A stretch of 64,000 nucleotides of DNA from Rhinopomastus cyanomelas (taxonomy: Eukaryota; Chordata; Aves; Bucerotiformes; Rhinopomastidae), in assembly GCA_013400115.1 (NCBI GenBank), contig VXBP01004084.1, positions 1 to 64,000 on the forward strand. The letters are read 5' to 3'. Position numbers and translations under genes: made by a program. Positions 33,147 through 43,626 of this stretch are shown here, piece after piece. The notes under the pieces are model-generated. The model worked only from the letters and a program-made list of their open reading frames with translations, ran no database searches and was not told the DNA's origin. Numbering within the stretch: position 1 is the stretch's first letter; each line of letters opens with the position of its first letter.

Positions 33147-33862
33147 TAGTTCTGGATTTGGTGAAATCATGTTTGCTTATGGCATTCTTGCATCGAACTC
33201 TCTTCCAGCACACACGGAGTTAACTTGTCTCAGCTGCGCTGCAGGGGACAGGTTGAGCAGGTGGCATGGGCCAGGCAGATTTTGGGGTCCTATTTGGGGA
33301 CAGGGTACTCCTTTTCCCCTCTTCTTGGCACCCCCTCCCTGTTTGTGTGTCTTGGGAATCTGGTTTTGGGTTTGTTTTGGCCCTAGCACACTGCAGCCTG
33401 TCTGTTCCTCTTCTGCCTCACCACTCCTCCCCCATCCCTTTTGTCCTACCTTCCCTTTTATCTTCCTCCTGTCTCCACACTTTCCTGCAGTTTTGGACTG
33501 TACCCTAGGAAACTGCTTAAATTGAGTATTTAAGTTTTGCCTGGGAGATTCCCAGTCTTTCCTTTTCACTCCCACCTCGTCTGCGGCTTTCAGCATCTCT
33601 TCGGAATCAGGGGTTATCAGGTCTGAGCGGGGGGGGGAGGACTTGAACTTTTTTTTTTCCCTTTTCCTCTTTTCATTTTTATTCTTTTGGGGGTGGTTCT
33701 ACTTAATAAAGTCCTTAATAAAGTTTAATATTTCTAATTCCAGTTTCTGGACATGTGTTTCCTTTACACTTTCCTCCCCCTCCAGAGGGTGGGAGGACAT
33801 TTCTGTCTGCACAGTTGGGCAGATTATAATTTTACAGGCTAACCTGGTGCTAAACTGTGACA
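33147..33862 (+). mobile_element. Probable endogenous-retrovirus LTR inserted in a CR1
   Basis: About 716 bp of non-CR1 DNA splits a CR1 whose two sides are colinear (TCCCAGTACCGA on the left, CCACTAGCCACAGGCC on the right). Within it are a TATA-like TATTTAAG (33527-33534), a pyrimidine-rich run (about 33648-33690), two AATAAA signals (33705-33710, 33717-33722) and a 3' end in ...CTGTGACA. That order fits a plus-sense solo LTR. I could not fix the 5' TG or a clean target duplication, so boundaries are approximate, and another insertion type is possible. Confidence 0.55.
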
Positions 33863-34610
33863 CAATCCTTTTGGAGAATCCACTAGCCACAGGCCTCCAA
33901 CTAGACTCTGTCCCACTGACCACTACTCTCTGGCTTCTATCCAGCAGCCAGTTCACAATCCACCTCACCACCCGATCATCCAGTCCACACTGCCTCAGTT
34001 TGGCTGCAAGGATGCTGTGGGAGACTGTGTCAAATGCCTTACTCAAGTCAAGGTAGACCACATCCACCGCTCTGCCATCATCTGTCTACCTGGTTATGCC
34101 CTCATAAAAGACTATCAGGTTGGTCAAACATGACTTCCCCTTGGTGAATCCATGCTGACTGTCCCTAATGATCCTCTTGTCCTTGATGTGCCTGAAGACA
34201 GCCTCTAGAACAAATTGTCCCATCACCTTTCCTGGGATGGAGGTGAGGCTGACCGGTCTATAGTTACCTGGGTCCTCCTCCTTTCCCTTTTTGAAGATTG
34301 GAGTGACATTTGCTATCCTCCAGTCCCTGGGCAGCTCTCCTGATTCCCATGACTTAGAAAAGATGATGGAGAGTGGCCTAGCAATGACTTCTGCCGTCTC
34401 CCTCAGCACACGCGCAGGTGCATTCCATCTGGGCCCATGGATTTGTGCACATCCAGTTTGCTCAACTTATCCCTAACCCAGTCCTCATCAACCAAGGCAG
34501 GCTCCTCTCTTGCCTCAACTTCCTCTGGAGCCTCAGCAGTCTGGGGTTTGATATCAGGACAGCCTCCAGAAGTATAGACAGAGCCAAAGAAGATGTTCAG
34601 TATCTCTGCT
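33863..34610 (-). mobile_element. CR1: CR1 reverse-transcriptase segment (5' part of the interrupted copy)
   Basis: Resumes the CR1 at CCACTAGCCACAGGCC and runs upstream through the palm and finger regions of ORF2 to about 34610. Together with 32411-33146 it makes about 1.5 kb of one minus-sense copy. Confidence 0.93.
33870..34409 (-). pseudogene. CR1 ORF2 reverse transcriptase remnant
   Basis: Frame 34409-34086 has IANVTPIFKKGKEEDPGNYR, VSLTSIPGKVM and QHGFTKGKSCLTNL (finger and early palm motifs). Frame 34067 onwards has YLDLSKAFDTVSH (motif A with its catalytic Asp) and then RVVVSGTESSWRPVASG. A stop separates the two frames. The catalytic FADD segment would fall in the part lost around the LTR-like insertion, so this reverse transcriptase is dead. 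Confidence 0.9.
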
Positions 34611-35039
34611 TAATAATGATCTAAAAGGTTTTCCATGTTGTCACGTTTTTATTTTGTTTCTTCCTCCAACTCCTCCTTCGATTTTTCTTCTTCTTCAGGA
34701 ATAGAAAATCCATCCACAGAAAGTCTGACTTCAGCTGTACTTGCCTTGTATTTTACCTAGCTATGAGTTATCCAAAGGTACAGGGTTAGCCACAAAACAC
34801 TGCAGTCTTGACAGAAAAGAACTTGTGTTACTCTATAAATAAAAAGTGAGACACTTACTTGTGGAGGGAAGCATGATGATTTTGAATATCTATCCCAACT
34901 TTACATTCTCCACATGCTTGCTGAACATTTAAGATGTGATTATGCTTGTATCTTTTCTTCTGTGCCTGTGCCCTAAACCTCAGACCCAAAGACTAATTGA
35001 GCTACAAATATGAGAACAATTACAGGATTATTCTCACCA
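34611..35039. other. Unique stretch
   Basis: 430 bp; nothing recognised. Confidence 0.5.
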
Positions 35040-35243
35040 GAATCACAGAATTATTGAGGCTAGAAAAGCCCTCTGAGCTCACCCAGCCCAGCCCATGACC
35101 TAACCACCACACTGGCCACACCAGAGCACTAAGGGCTACAGCCAGGCTGTACTTAAACACCTCCAGGGATAGGGATTCCACCATTGCCCCGGGCAGTCCA
35201 TTCCAGTATCTGCGCAACCTTTCAATAAGGAAGGAGTTCCTGA
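35040..35243 (-). mobile_element. CR1: CR1 type D, 3' part (left of solo LTR)
   Basis: Type D end (CAGAATTATTGAGGCTAGAA on the plus strand) to AAGGAGTTCC. The copy is interrupted by an LTR and continues at 35649. Confidence 0.93.
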
Positions 35244-35648
35244 TGCAGTGGCAGATGACATGGACTCCTCTTTCAGGGTAAAAGAGAAGACATTTATTCT
35301 TCTGCGTGCAGCCTTTCTATACCATGTCACACTTGCCAGGTCAGTTGGCTAGCAAGCCACGTTTACATATTTCATACCCCTTTTCCATCCCCAATACGTC
35401 CCTGGTGTTAGCAGTTCTCACTGCTAACACTGCTAATTCGTTTTTTCATTCCTTCTTGTCTTGTTGCCTTCTTTCTCTTCTTCTTTACCTTGTTTCCACG
35501 ACACTTGGTTCTTCTCACCAGCTAGCCACGTTCCTTAGGTGAGACTTTTACCCCTGCAGTTGCTTTTTCACATGGCTTGAAGCTGCCCAACTGAAGCGTG
35601 TCCTTCAACTCCTTATCTGCAGCTTCTTCTATATTTTTGTCTGCCACA
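35244..35648 (-). mobile_element. Solo LTR of an endogenous retrovirus, 405 bp
   Basis: Inserted in a CR1 type D copy. On the minus strand it starts TGTGGCAGAC and ends CTGCCACTGCA, so it has TG...CA termini with a longer imperfect inverted repeat. An AATAAA signal lies on the minus strand at 35298-35293, about 50 bp before the 3' end, with a TATA-like TATAGAAAGG just upstream of it. Flanks CCTGA (35239-35243) and TCTAA (35649-35653) look like a diverged 5-bp target duplication of CCTAA, the bases expected in the CR1 (a 4-bp reading CTGA/CTAA is also possible). No internal retroviral genes are present, as expected for a recombined solo LTR. Class uncertain. Confidence 0.8.
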
Positions 35649-36004
35649 TCTAATACCCAACCTAACCCTCCCCTGGCAGCTTCAGGCCCTGCCCTCTCAT
35701 CCTGGTTGTCTTGGAGATGAGCCTGACCCCTGAATGCAACCTCCCTTCTTCAGGGAATTGTAGAGAGGGACACCGTCCCCCGAGTTTCCTGCAGGCTAAA
35801 CCCCAGCTCCCACAGCCTCTCCTCATCAGACTTTCCCTCCAGTGCCTTTCCCAGCCTCGTTGCTCCTCTGGACCACTCCAGCCCCTCAATCTTTCTTGAA
35901 GTGATGGCCTCAGAACTGCCCCCAGTACTGAAGGGGAGGCCACCCAAATGCCCAGCACAAGAGGAGAATGACATCCCTAGTCCTGATGGCCACACTATTG
36001 CTGA
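35649..36004 (-). mobile_element. CR1: CR1 type D, 5' part (right of solo LTR)
   Basis: Resumes at AACCTAACCCTCCCCTGGCA and continues through the ORF2 C-terminal region to about 36004 (CTATTGCTGATACAA), where it is 5'-truncated. It matches 4391-5222 colinearly. Confidence 0.92.
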
Positions 36005-36794
36005 TACAATAGACCTGAATCTATTTTGTGCTTCTCTGTAAAGGATTTTCATTCTGTTTTTCTGTTGCACTGGTACTCTGTTCACACCCTTAACCCTACC
36101 CGTTCTCTTACTGACCGTAGGAGTTACATATCTATTTAAATAAAGACAACTTCCATAAATCCTGCTGTGCCTATTGCTCCACCACGTTCCTGAACACTGC
36201 TTTTTTTTAACTTGCAAGAAAACATCTGTGACATAAAAGCTTATTTTAAAGTCAGAATAAATATAGAAAAAAAGAGATGCAAAATCATACAGCCCATTTG
36301 TACCACAGCTGAGTGGAAGTCAGTCTTCTGGCTTCCTGATCTAATCAGCTCAGGTAGGGATTTTTCTCCAAATATATGGGAGCACTGATGTTTCTATGAT
36401 TCCTAAGCATTAAACATTCCTTTTAGTAATTATTTTTGTTGCTTGGGTATTGCAAAATGAAGGCTTTCCTTATTCAGAAGCCAAAATCTAACATTTTTTT
36501 CGTAAGGGTTATTTCTGTGTGGTGAAGAAAGCCGCGTCCTTTGGGGTAAAACACAAGATTTATTTTCCATCAGCTCATCAGGAAAATGTCATCATTTATT
36601 TGCAGTTTTGTCACCCTTGAATGCAACAACTTATTATACTAGAAGCAACATGCAAAAAATATCACTGGCTGGTTATTTTTTCAAACACAGCCACTACCTA
36701 TGGACTTAACCCTTCCACTCCCAATATATTGCAAGATTTTAGTCTTATAATAACCAATCATCACATTCCAGAGGTGGGGAACTCAACCAAACCG
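36005..36794. other. Unique stretch
   Basis: 0.8 kb; nothing recognised. Confidence 0.55.
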
Positions 36795-36904
36795 AGAATC
36801 ATCGAATCATTACGGATTGGAAGGGACCTCGAAAGATCATCTAGTCCAATCCCCCTGCCACAGCAGGATCACCTAGACCAAGTCACACAGGAACACATCC
36901 TGGC
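36795..36904 (-). mobile_element. CR1: CR1 type A tail, 110 bp
   Basis: GAATCATCGAATCATTACGG, the type A tail and CACACAGGAACACATCC. Confidence 0.92.
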
Positions 36905-38011
36905 AGAGAACACTGCGTAGACATGTAAGGGAGGTTGAGGGATGTATGCCCAAAACTTGATGCTGGAAACACCCAAGCAAATGAGGCCTAGAAAAGCCAA
37001 AAGGCAACAAATTTATCCTATTGCTTATGGTTGCTGCAGGAATGCAAACAGAGCCCTGTTTCCGCCTTAAGTTTTCTCCAAGACACTTCTGCCCGTTGTC
37101 AAACTCTTGCTTCTACCTGCATAACCAAGTAAATTGTTTGAGGGAAATGACCCAAACTAAAACAAGTAAATACTAAATTAATTTACAAACATGCACACAT
37201 GCAAAAACCCTCATCCAATTACCCCAAACAACAGGATGTTTGCACTGCTCTGATTTAGAGAACAGTCCTACAAAGAGCTGGGCCATCAAAAAAGGGTCAC
37301 AAGTGGCTGACGACAGAGCACAGTGGGGGGTCGTTCTCGACTACACCCTTATGGCTGGATGCCGCATGGTTTCTGTGAAATTCTTTTCTCTCACCACGTA
37401 GGTGGATCTGCACACTGACACAAACGTTGGAGCAACACTGGAGCCAGGGAGGATTTTACATAACCTTGTCAAAAGAAGAAACTCAGCAACTTAAAGAAAC
37501 CAACAAAGTTAAATCACTCTGGAGTCTGTCGAAGTCAGAGGTGAAGAAGCTAGAACAATTCATTAATGTCCCATGCAAGATCAGAATTATTTTAAGAGCA
37601 CTGTATTTGCATTTTAGATATAGCAGAATGAGTTAATTATGAAATGTATGCATCAAAGATTTCAATTTCAGGCTTGACTTTACTTTGAAGATTAATTTTT
37701 TACTTTATCACTTTTGCAGGCAGTTCAGTGGACTCTCTGATTTGAATGTTACTCATTGTGCAGTGATGTATGAAGTGAATTTAATCAACGTGAAGAAGGT
37801 AATATTAAACTATTATCAGAAGCATCAAATGTTCTAAAAAGAACCTCAAAAGGAAGGTCAAAAGGTAACATCTCTACTAACAGTACGGGAAACAAAGTCT
37901 TTAACTTATTGTTCCCATCCAAGTTCTTCACGGTCCATACATGATGCTTTTGCACTTAAAATGACAATGTAAAGCTGGGTGGGGGCGGTTATCCTCTTTG
38001 TTAACAGGATC
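36905..38011. other. 1.1-kb unique stretch
   Basis: Contains one exon-like segment (37720-37798); otherwise nothing recognised. Confidence 0.5.
37720..37798 (+). other. Exon-like segment with good splice signals (unrecognised)
   Basis: Preceded by a strong acceptor (a T-rich tract ending CTTTTGCAG) and followed by GAAG|GTAATA. One frame is open across all 79 bp (FSGLSDLNVTHCAVMYEVNL in part); the other two contain stops. I do not recognise the peptide. It could be a coding exon, a non-coding RNA exon or chance, since 26 open codons in one of three frames is unremarkable. Confidence 0.2.
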
Positions 38012-38314
38012 ATGTAGATCAGGGGTCCTCAAACCCCGGCCCGCGGGCTGGATACGGCCCCCCAGGGTCTCCAATGCGGCCCACCAGTATTTACAGAACA
38101 CCCCCCCCGGGGGTGGAGGGCAGAAACCAAGTAGCCGCAGAGGACTTCCTGCTGACTGCGCGGCCAGGCTGAGGAGGGGGGCAGTGGCATCAGCGAGGTG
38201 GGAGGCTCCCCCGTCTCTCCCTCCTTCCCTCCAGCTCCCAGGCAGGACAAGCCAGGAAGCACAAACTATAGCCTGGCCCCCTGCTTAAAAAGTTTGAGGA
38301 CCCCTGATGTAGAT
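38012..38314. mobile_element. Non-autonomous hAT transposon with perfect 8-bp target duplication
   Basis: The element proper is 38020-38306 (287 bp). Terminal inverted repeats are CAGGGGTCCTCAAAC at 38020-38034 and its exact reverse complement at 38292-38306. Both sides are flanked by ATGTAGAT (38012-38019 and 38307-38314), a perfect 8-bp duplication. CAG-type termini with 8-bp duplications are the hallmark of the hAT superfamily. Subterminal sequence is GC-rich (CGGCCCGCGGGC at the left). No transposase is encoded, so this is a MITE-like deletion derivative needing a transposase in trans. The GC-rich interior, with CpGs retained, differs sharply from the neighbourhood. Confidence 0.92.
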
Positions 38315-38416
38315 AGTGGATCAAACCCATTTTCAAAGTTTTGCTAAGAGATATCAAACTACTTTTGAGCTGAAATCTGGCTACAAAAACCTTTGACAGT
38401 CCAAGGACAGTCCTTT

Positions 38417-38560
38417 TCACAGAATCACAGAACATAGGGATTGGAAGGGACCTCAAAAGACCATCTAAATCCAATCCCTCTGCCAGAGCAAGATCACTTA
38501 GATCAAGTCACACAGGAACATGTCCACCTGGGTTTTAAATATCTCCAGAGACAGAGGCTC
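38417..38560 (-). mobile_element. CR1: CR1 type A tail, diverged
   Basis: CACAGAATCACAGAACATAG, GGATTGGAAGGGACCTCAAA, CACACAGGAACATGTCCACC; an extra A in the CATCTAAATCC segment. Confidence 0.88.
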
Positions 38561-39115
38561 TGGAGATCATCATTAGATCATTTGTCAGTGTGTTAACTAC
38601 AGAATAAGGCAACCACCAAGTTATTTCAATAACTCACACCCTTCTGCAAGTATTGCAAAGCCCTCTCTATTATGACCCAAAGCTGATCTCAATAAAACCA
38701 TTACAGGATCCTCACTTTTAACATTAATCTCTTCAGGGCACCAACACGGCGCCAAACACATCCTCTTAGTTTTACACACAAGCTACAAATGAGGAAAACC
38801 CTTCATTTTTGAGCCGGCACTACCAGCTATGCCAACAGGCAGTGCTCCTCGGGGAAACTTCAGCTGGAAATACTCATTTCTGTATTGGCTGCCTTACACA
38901 TGGGGATTGCATCAACAGTAATGGAATAAGGAACATCAATTTCAAAGCCTCCCAAGTACTTTATGGCTCGCACTTCTTACATCAAAGCTTATCACCTCTA
39001 GCACAGAATTCTAGAAGTACCTCTGAAATGAAGAGAAAGGACTTGAAAGACAACACTCTGTACATGCAGACCACTGATGAAGCAAGGTGTGCTCAAAGGG
39101 TTTCCTAAGCACAAA
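38561..39115. other. Unique stretch
   Basis: 0.55 kb; nothing recognised. A 99-codon frame from 38809 is probably chance. Confidence 0.5.
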
Positions 39116-39915
39116 CACAGACTGGCTGCAGAGTAGCCCTAAGGAGAGGGACTTGGAGGTGCTTGTGGACCAAAAGCTCAACATGAGTCAGCAGTGTGCA
39201 CTTGTGGCCCAGAAGCAAACCGGATCCTGGGCTGCATTACAAGAAGTGTGGCCAGCAGGTCAAGGGAGGTGATTCTCCCCCTCTACTCCGCTCTGGTGAG
39301 ACCCCACCTGGAGGACTGCATCCAGTTCTGGAGCCCTTATGACAAGAAGGATGTGGATGTGCTGGAGCGAGTGCAGAGGAGGGCCATGAGGATGATTAGA
39401 GGGCTGGAGCACCTCTCCTATGAGGCCAGACTGAGAGAGTTGGGGCTGTGCAGTCTGGAGAAGAGGAGGCTCCCAGGTGACCTTATTGTGGACTTCCAGT
39501 ATCTGAAGGGGGCTACAAAAAGGCTGAGGTGGGACTATTTAGGATGTCAGGTAGTGACAGGACTAGGGGGAACGGAGCAAAGCTGGAGATGGGGAGATTT
39601 AGAGTGGATGTGAGAAAGAAGTTCTTCAGCGTGAGAGTGGTGAGAGCCTGGAATGGGTTGCCCAGGGAGGTGGCTGAGACCTCGTCCTTGGAGGTGCTTA
39701 AGGCCAGGCTGGATGAGGCTCTGGCCAGCCTGATCTAGGCTGGGTTGTCCCTGCCCATGGTAGGGGAATTGGAACTGTGTGATCCTGTGGTCCCTTCTAA
39801 CCCTGACTGACTGTATGACTTGATCTGGGTGATCCTGCTGTGTCAGGGGGATTGGACTGGATGATCTTTCAAGGTCCCCTCCAATCCCTGAAGATTCTAT
39901 GATTCTATGATCTCT
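39116..39915 (+). mobile_element. CR1: CR1 type B with chimeric type A tail, 0.8 kb
   Basis: The most complete type B copy: ORF2 C-terminal region, type B 3' UTR (GGGGAATTGGAACTGTGTGA), junction GACTGACTGTATGACTTG, then type A tail and octamers. One frameshift separates frames 39194-39613 and 39529-39738. Confidence 0.95.
39194..39738 (+). pseudogene. CR1 ORF2 C-terminal remnant (type B)
   Basis: Frame 39194-39613 has SREVILPLYSALVRPHLED, LERVQRRAMRMIRGLEHLSY and LRELGLCSLEKRRLPGDL. The true reading then shifts to 39529-39738 (GNGAKLEMGRFRVDVRKKFF, RVVRAWNGLPREVAE, LDEALASLI stop). The endonuclease and reverse transcriptase domains are missing. Confidence 0.88.
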
Positions 39916-41518
39916 ACTCCCATTATACACCAAACCTGCAGTTTCACAGACAGAAAGACTTGTCAACTGGAGAAGACTCCTGTAGTGAACAGGCTGTCAA
40001 GGACGGGCAGTGCTTCCAGCTGCTGGTAAAAATTACTTCAGTGAAAAGGGCAAAACATTGCTTGTACCTGCTTCCACACACTTCCTGTTTGTGCTTTGGC
40101 TCAGAGTGCTGCAGAGAGCAAACGCTCTGTGTGCAGCTACCCTCACACCAGCACACTGTGAGTGTTTCTGCAGAGCAGTGACATCAGACACACTAGAACA
40201 CACAAAATCTTTGTAGCTTCTCACTCTTGGAAGCAATGAACAAGCAAAATCATCTGAAGTTTCAACATACAGATTACGAGGCTCTATTATGTCTCATCCA
40301 TCACCTTCATTCCACAACGGAGACCGACCTCCATCCAGACATCCCTTAACATGCAGAAATCAAGCAGAACCAAGTGGTTTTTCAGGATTAGGGCTATGTT
40401 GTCTTGTGCAGTATTTTCCCTTCTCATTTTATGATCAGAGTAACTACAACCCTCCTGGTGAAATGCACTGCTAGAGATTCACTCACATATTTTAAATGGT
40501 TTTTTGATGCAACTGATGTCTTCCTCCCTCTCCAATGAGTAGTGAGCATACTGAACAGTATTTCTGTCTCCTTTTTACCTCTGCCTCTATAGATGGGTGT
40601 ATTGAGCTTAACCTCATCAGAGTGTCCTTATGGATTGTCAGTATGAGGGGAGCTGTGTTCTTTAAGCAATAAAACTACCACTGCTTTATTTTAAGGCTAC
40701 TGGGTATATTACAAAAACAGGTCAAGTTATTAAATGCACAGTAGTAATACAGATCTGAAAGGATATCAGTAGATCCTGTGCTAATAAAGTACCTCTTACT
40801 AGCGATTGATTTACTGGTGAACCCTGATTAAATAAGGTTTCTCTAAAAAGCCAAACACTCCGTATCGAGGTGTTATGGAAATAGCAGTCTCTGAAAACTC
40901 AGTGTTGCAGCATTAAAGGTCAGCAGTGCCAATTCCAAAGCTTCATTATATTTCTGGCCATTTATCAAAACCAATGAGTCTTCATTTATTCTTTTTCAAA
41001 TGGAAACTTTCCCAGGCTGTGGCCTCACATCAAAGCAAATTAAACCTACTTTCTCAGAGTTTCATTTATGGAGTTACTCCTCTCCATAAATGCCATTTAT
41101 TCTAATGCTGCCGTTCCTGCACTAAATGCTATGGGTAATGTTTATGTTACCTTGTGTCAGCAGAGATTCTCTGCTCTGGAATGTGTCCCCTGGCTGGGCT
41201 TCATCATTCCTTCGTGACTCTTACATCATGGGCATCTGAAAAATATAGTCAAGACTTAGAAAACTACAACAGAAGGCGATTATGAAAGAGTTAACAGTAA
41301 TGTTCTTCCCGTGCTTTCATCAGTGTGTTGTGAAAGCACAGAGGAGCAAGCTGAAAGTCAGGACTCTGAAGCCTCCATTACATGCTGAGGGAGGTGTTCA
41401 GATACAGCTCAAAACCATAACCTGAACTGGAACAACACTCTGGTTGTGCAGCTGATCACAGGCACTGGAACTGGTTTGCAAGACCAGTTCCATTAGAGGT
41501 CTGTCATCCCAGGGCTGT
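39916..41518. other. 1.6-kb unique stretch
   Basis: No gene recognised. About 40960-41250 is repeat-free with CATAAATGCCATTTATTCTA-type sequence resembling conserved non-coding DNA. Confidence 0.45.
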
Positions 41519-41592
41519 GACCCTGCTGTGGCAGGGGGATTGGACTAGATGATCTTTCGGGGTCCCCTCCAATCCCTAATGATTCTATGATT
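41519..41592 (+). mobile_element. CR1: CR1 type A tail fragment
   Basis: Only the last ~74 bp: CCCTGCTGTGGCAGGGGGAT, GGACTAGATGATCTTTCGGG, octamer end. Confidence 0.92.
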
Positions 41593-42055
41593 ATCTTGAG
41601 CTTCACTTTAAATGGTTTCTTTACTTTACAGACCACTGAGATGTGAAAACCTGTCATACTACAATAACTGTTCACGTGCTAGCTAGCAGGTACTAAATTG
41701 TAGCTGAAACGAGGAACCAATGTGTTTTATCAGCTTGAAGTGCCACTTAAAACTGAGTACTTCAGTGACAGAACCTGTTGGAAAGCAGCCCCGTCTTTCT
41801 TCGACAAACAAGTGCAGAACTGCAGCAGGAATGTCATGGCAGTTTACTCAGTTTCATGTGTGTGCTTAAATTTCTATGTGACTTAGAACTCTAATGGCTT
41901 CATAGAACATCCTGCCAGAGACAGCTTGGAAGGTCACCTAGAGCAACCACTCACAGGCAGAGACAGGATGTTAAACTCTCACTTCTGATTCTTTACCGTG
42001 TAGATCTCACATCCATAGAAGTTCATTGAATGTTAGAGGTGTCTCTCTCACTCAC
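41593..42055. other. Unique stretch with a possible very old CR1 trace
   Basis: GCTTCATAGAACATCCTGCC and CAGCTTGGAAGGTCACCTAG (about 41900-41950) may be a decayed CR1 end; otherwise nothing. Confidence 0.35.
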
Positions 42056-42465
42056 AGAATCACAGAATTATTGAGGCTGGAAAAGCCCCCTGAGCTCATC
42101 CAGCCCAGCCCAGGACCCAACAGCACCACATCAGCCACACCGGGGCACTAAGGGCCACAGCCAGACTGCCTTGAAACACCTCTAGGGATGGGGACTCCAC
42201 CACTGCCCTGGGCAGTCCATTCCAGTGTCTGGTCACCATCCAACCTAACCCTCACCTGGCAGCTTCAGGCCCTGCCCTCTCATCCTGGCACTGGTTGCCT
42301 GGAGAAAAGCCCAACCCCAATAGACTACAACCTCCCTTTAGGGAGTTGTAGAGATGGAAGAGATCCCCCAGAGTCACCTCTTCTCCAGACTAAACAACCA
42401 CAGCTCCCACAGCCTCTCCCCACCAGACTTTCCCTCTAGTCCTTTCACCAGCACCATGACTTTGA
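42056..42465 (-). mobile_element. CR1: CR1 type D, 0.41 kb
   Basis: CAGAATTATTGAGGCTGGAA end, the type D 3' UTR and part of the ORF2 C-terminus. A short deletion occurs near 42233 (GTCTGGTCACC joined to ATCCAACC, without the TTTCC...TTCCTAAC segment). Confidence 0.93.
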
Positions 42466-43475
42466 AATCCCTGGAATCAAAGCTGAAGTTGGGGCACATT
42501 TTCCTTTGAGATTTATGATTTTAATAATAGAGATGCTTCCTAATCATCCCTAAGTTCCTGTGAAATTCTGCAAGAGCCTCACTTTTCCCTACAATTTAGA
42601 TATGAAAGCATTTCAGTTAAACCCTCGAAACGACAACATTACCAAATCAGAACCTTTATGTGACACCAGACATTCAAGTTTCCAAAAAAGTCCTGGAAAC
42701 ATGTGAAGAAATAAGCAGAGTGACAGTCGAATGATTTATCACCTCGTGTGTAATTACAAGCCAATCTGAATAACAGGATCTTAAGGAAATATAAATTAAA
42801 CTACTTTCTGCTAGCAAGTATCAAAGCAAAACCTCAGGAAGATCACACGAACTTGCTGTGACATTTACGTGGCATCAAAGGGTCAAGGGATGTTCACAGA
42901 GCCTTGTGAAAAAAACCACTGCAACAGCAAGGATCAAACAGGAGAGCTGGAAGATGCTGCTCTCTGTTGAGAGGCAGCGAGAGCTCCGGTGCAATTCAGG
43001 GACAAAAAAGAAGTACATTCATGTGGATGTTTTTTATTTCTTTCTTTTTTTTCTGTAAATATGAGTTTTCAATTTGCTTTGTTTTCTGCTTGTTTTTATC
43101 TTCACACTTGACTATAGGGCAGAGTAAATGGAACCAAGACAACTTCTCCAACTGAGAGAATGTCAGCTCAATTCTCCTAGGTTCTCTTTTATGTTCATTT
43201 TGATAGTTAATTGTCTTTGGGTCGAGATGCAGGGAAGCATTTCATTTAACTCATTACATCAAACATTCCCAATGATTCCCAGCTCAGGAAAACAAAGATA
43301 TCCCACATAAAAGGGCAAAACTTTTCCACTTAGTCTGTATGTTCTTATACAATAATCAATACCATGACCTCCAAGTGATGCTCAAAGCCTGATTTACGTG
43401 GAAAAAAAGGTAACAAATCTTACCTGGGCCTACTGAATGTGCCTGTTATAACTGAGAGCAAAGATTCCTAATCTT
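42466..43475. other. 1-kb unique stretch
   Basis: Nothing recognised. A consensus-like minus-strand donor (CAG|GTAAGA) lies at about 43420, without a convincing coding exon beside it. Confidence 0.5.
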
Positions 43476-43625
43476 ATAGAATCACAGAATCATTAGGGAT
43501 TGGAAGGGACCTCGAAAGATCATCTAGCCCAAACCCCCTGCCACAGCAGGATCACTTCACTGGAGAAGTTATAGAATCAGAATCACTCAGGGACCACCTG
43601 ATCACACAGTTCCAACCCCCCCCCC
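43476..43625 (-). mobile_element. CR1: CR1 type B 3' end, chimeric tail with inverted spacer
   Basis: Plus-strand order: type A tail, CACTTCACTGGAGAAGTT, then TATAGAATCAGAATCACTCA (type B's own end), then type B 3' UTR into a C-run and an N. The spacer CTTCACTGGAGAAGTT is close to the reverse complement of a type A body segment (AACATCTCCAGTGAAGG). The same arrangement occurs at 57568-57810. Confidence 0.88.
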
Positions 43626-43626
43626 N
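43626..43626. other. Single-N gap at a CR1/CR1 junction
   Basis: Separates a C-run in a minus-sense type B copy from a plus-sense type C copy. The type B copy resumes at 43772, with several hundred bp of its consensus unaccounted for. Confidence 0.9.

Noticed and set aside
33177..33596. 139-codon minus-strand frame
   Set aside because: It lies antisense within the probable LTR, and the composition (Lys/Gly/Gln from a pyrimidine-rich strand) explains the openness.
37998..38288. 96-codon plus-strand and 77-codon minus-strand frames over the hAT element
   Set aside because: Open only because the element is GC-rich; they begin or end outside its termini and encode no transposase motif.
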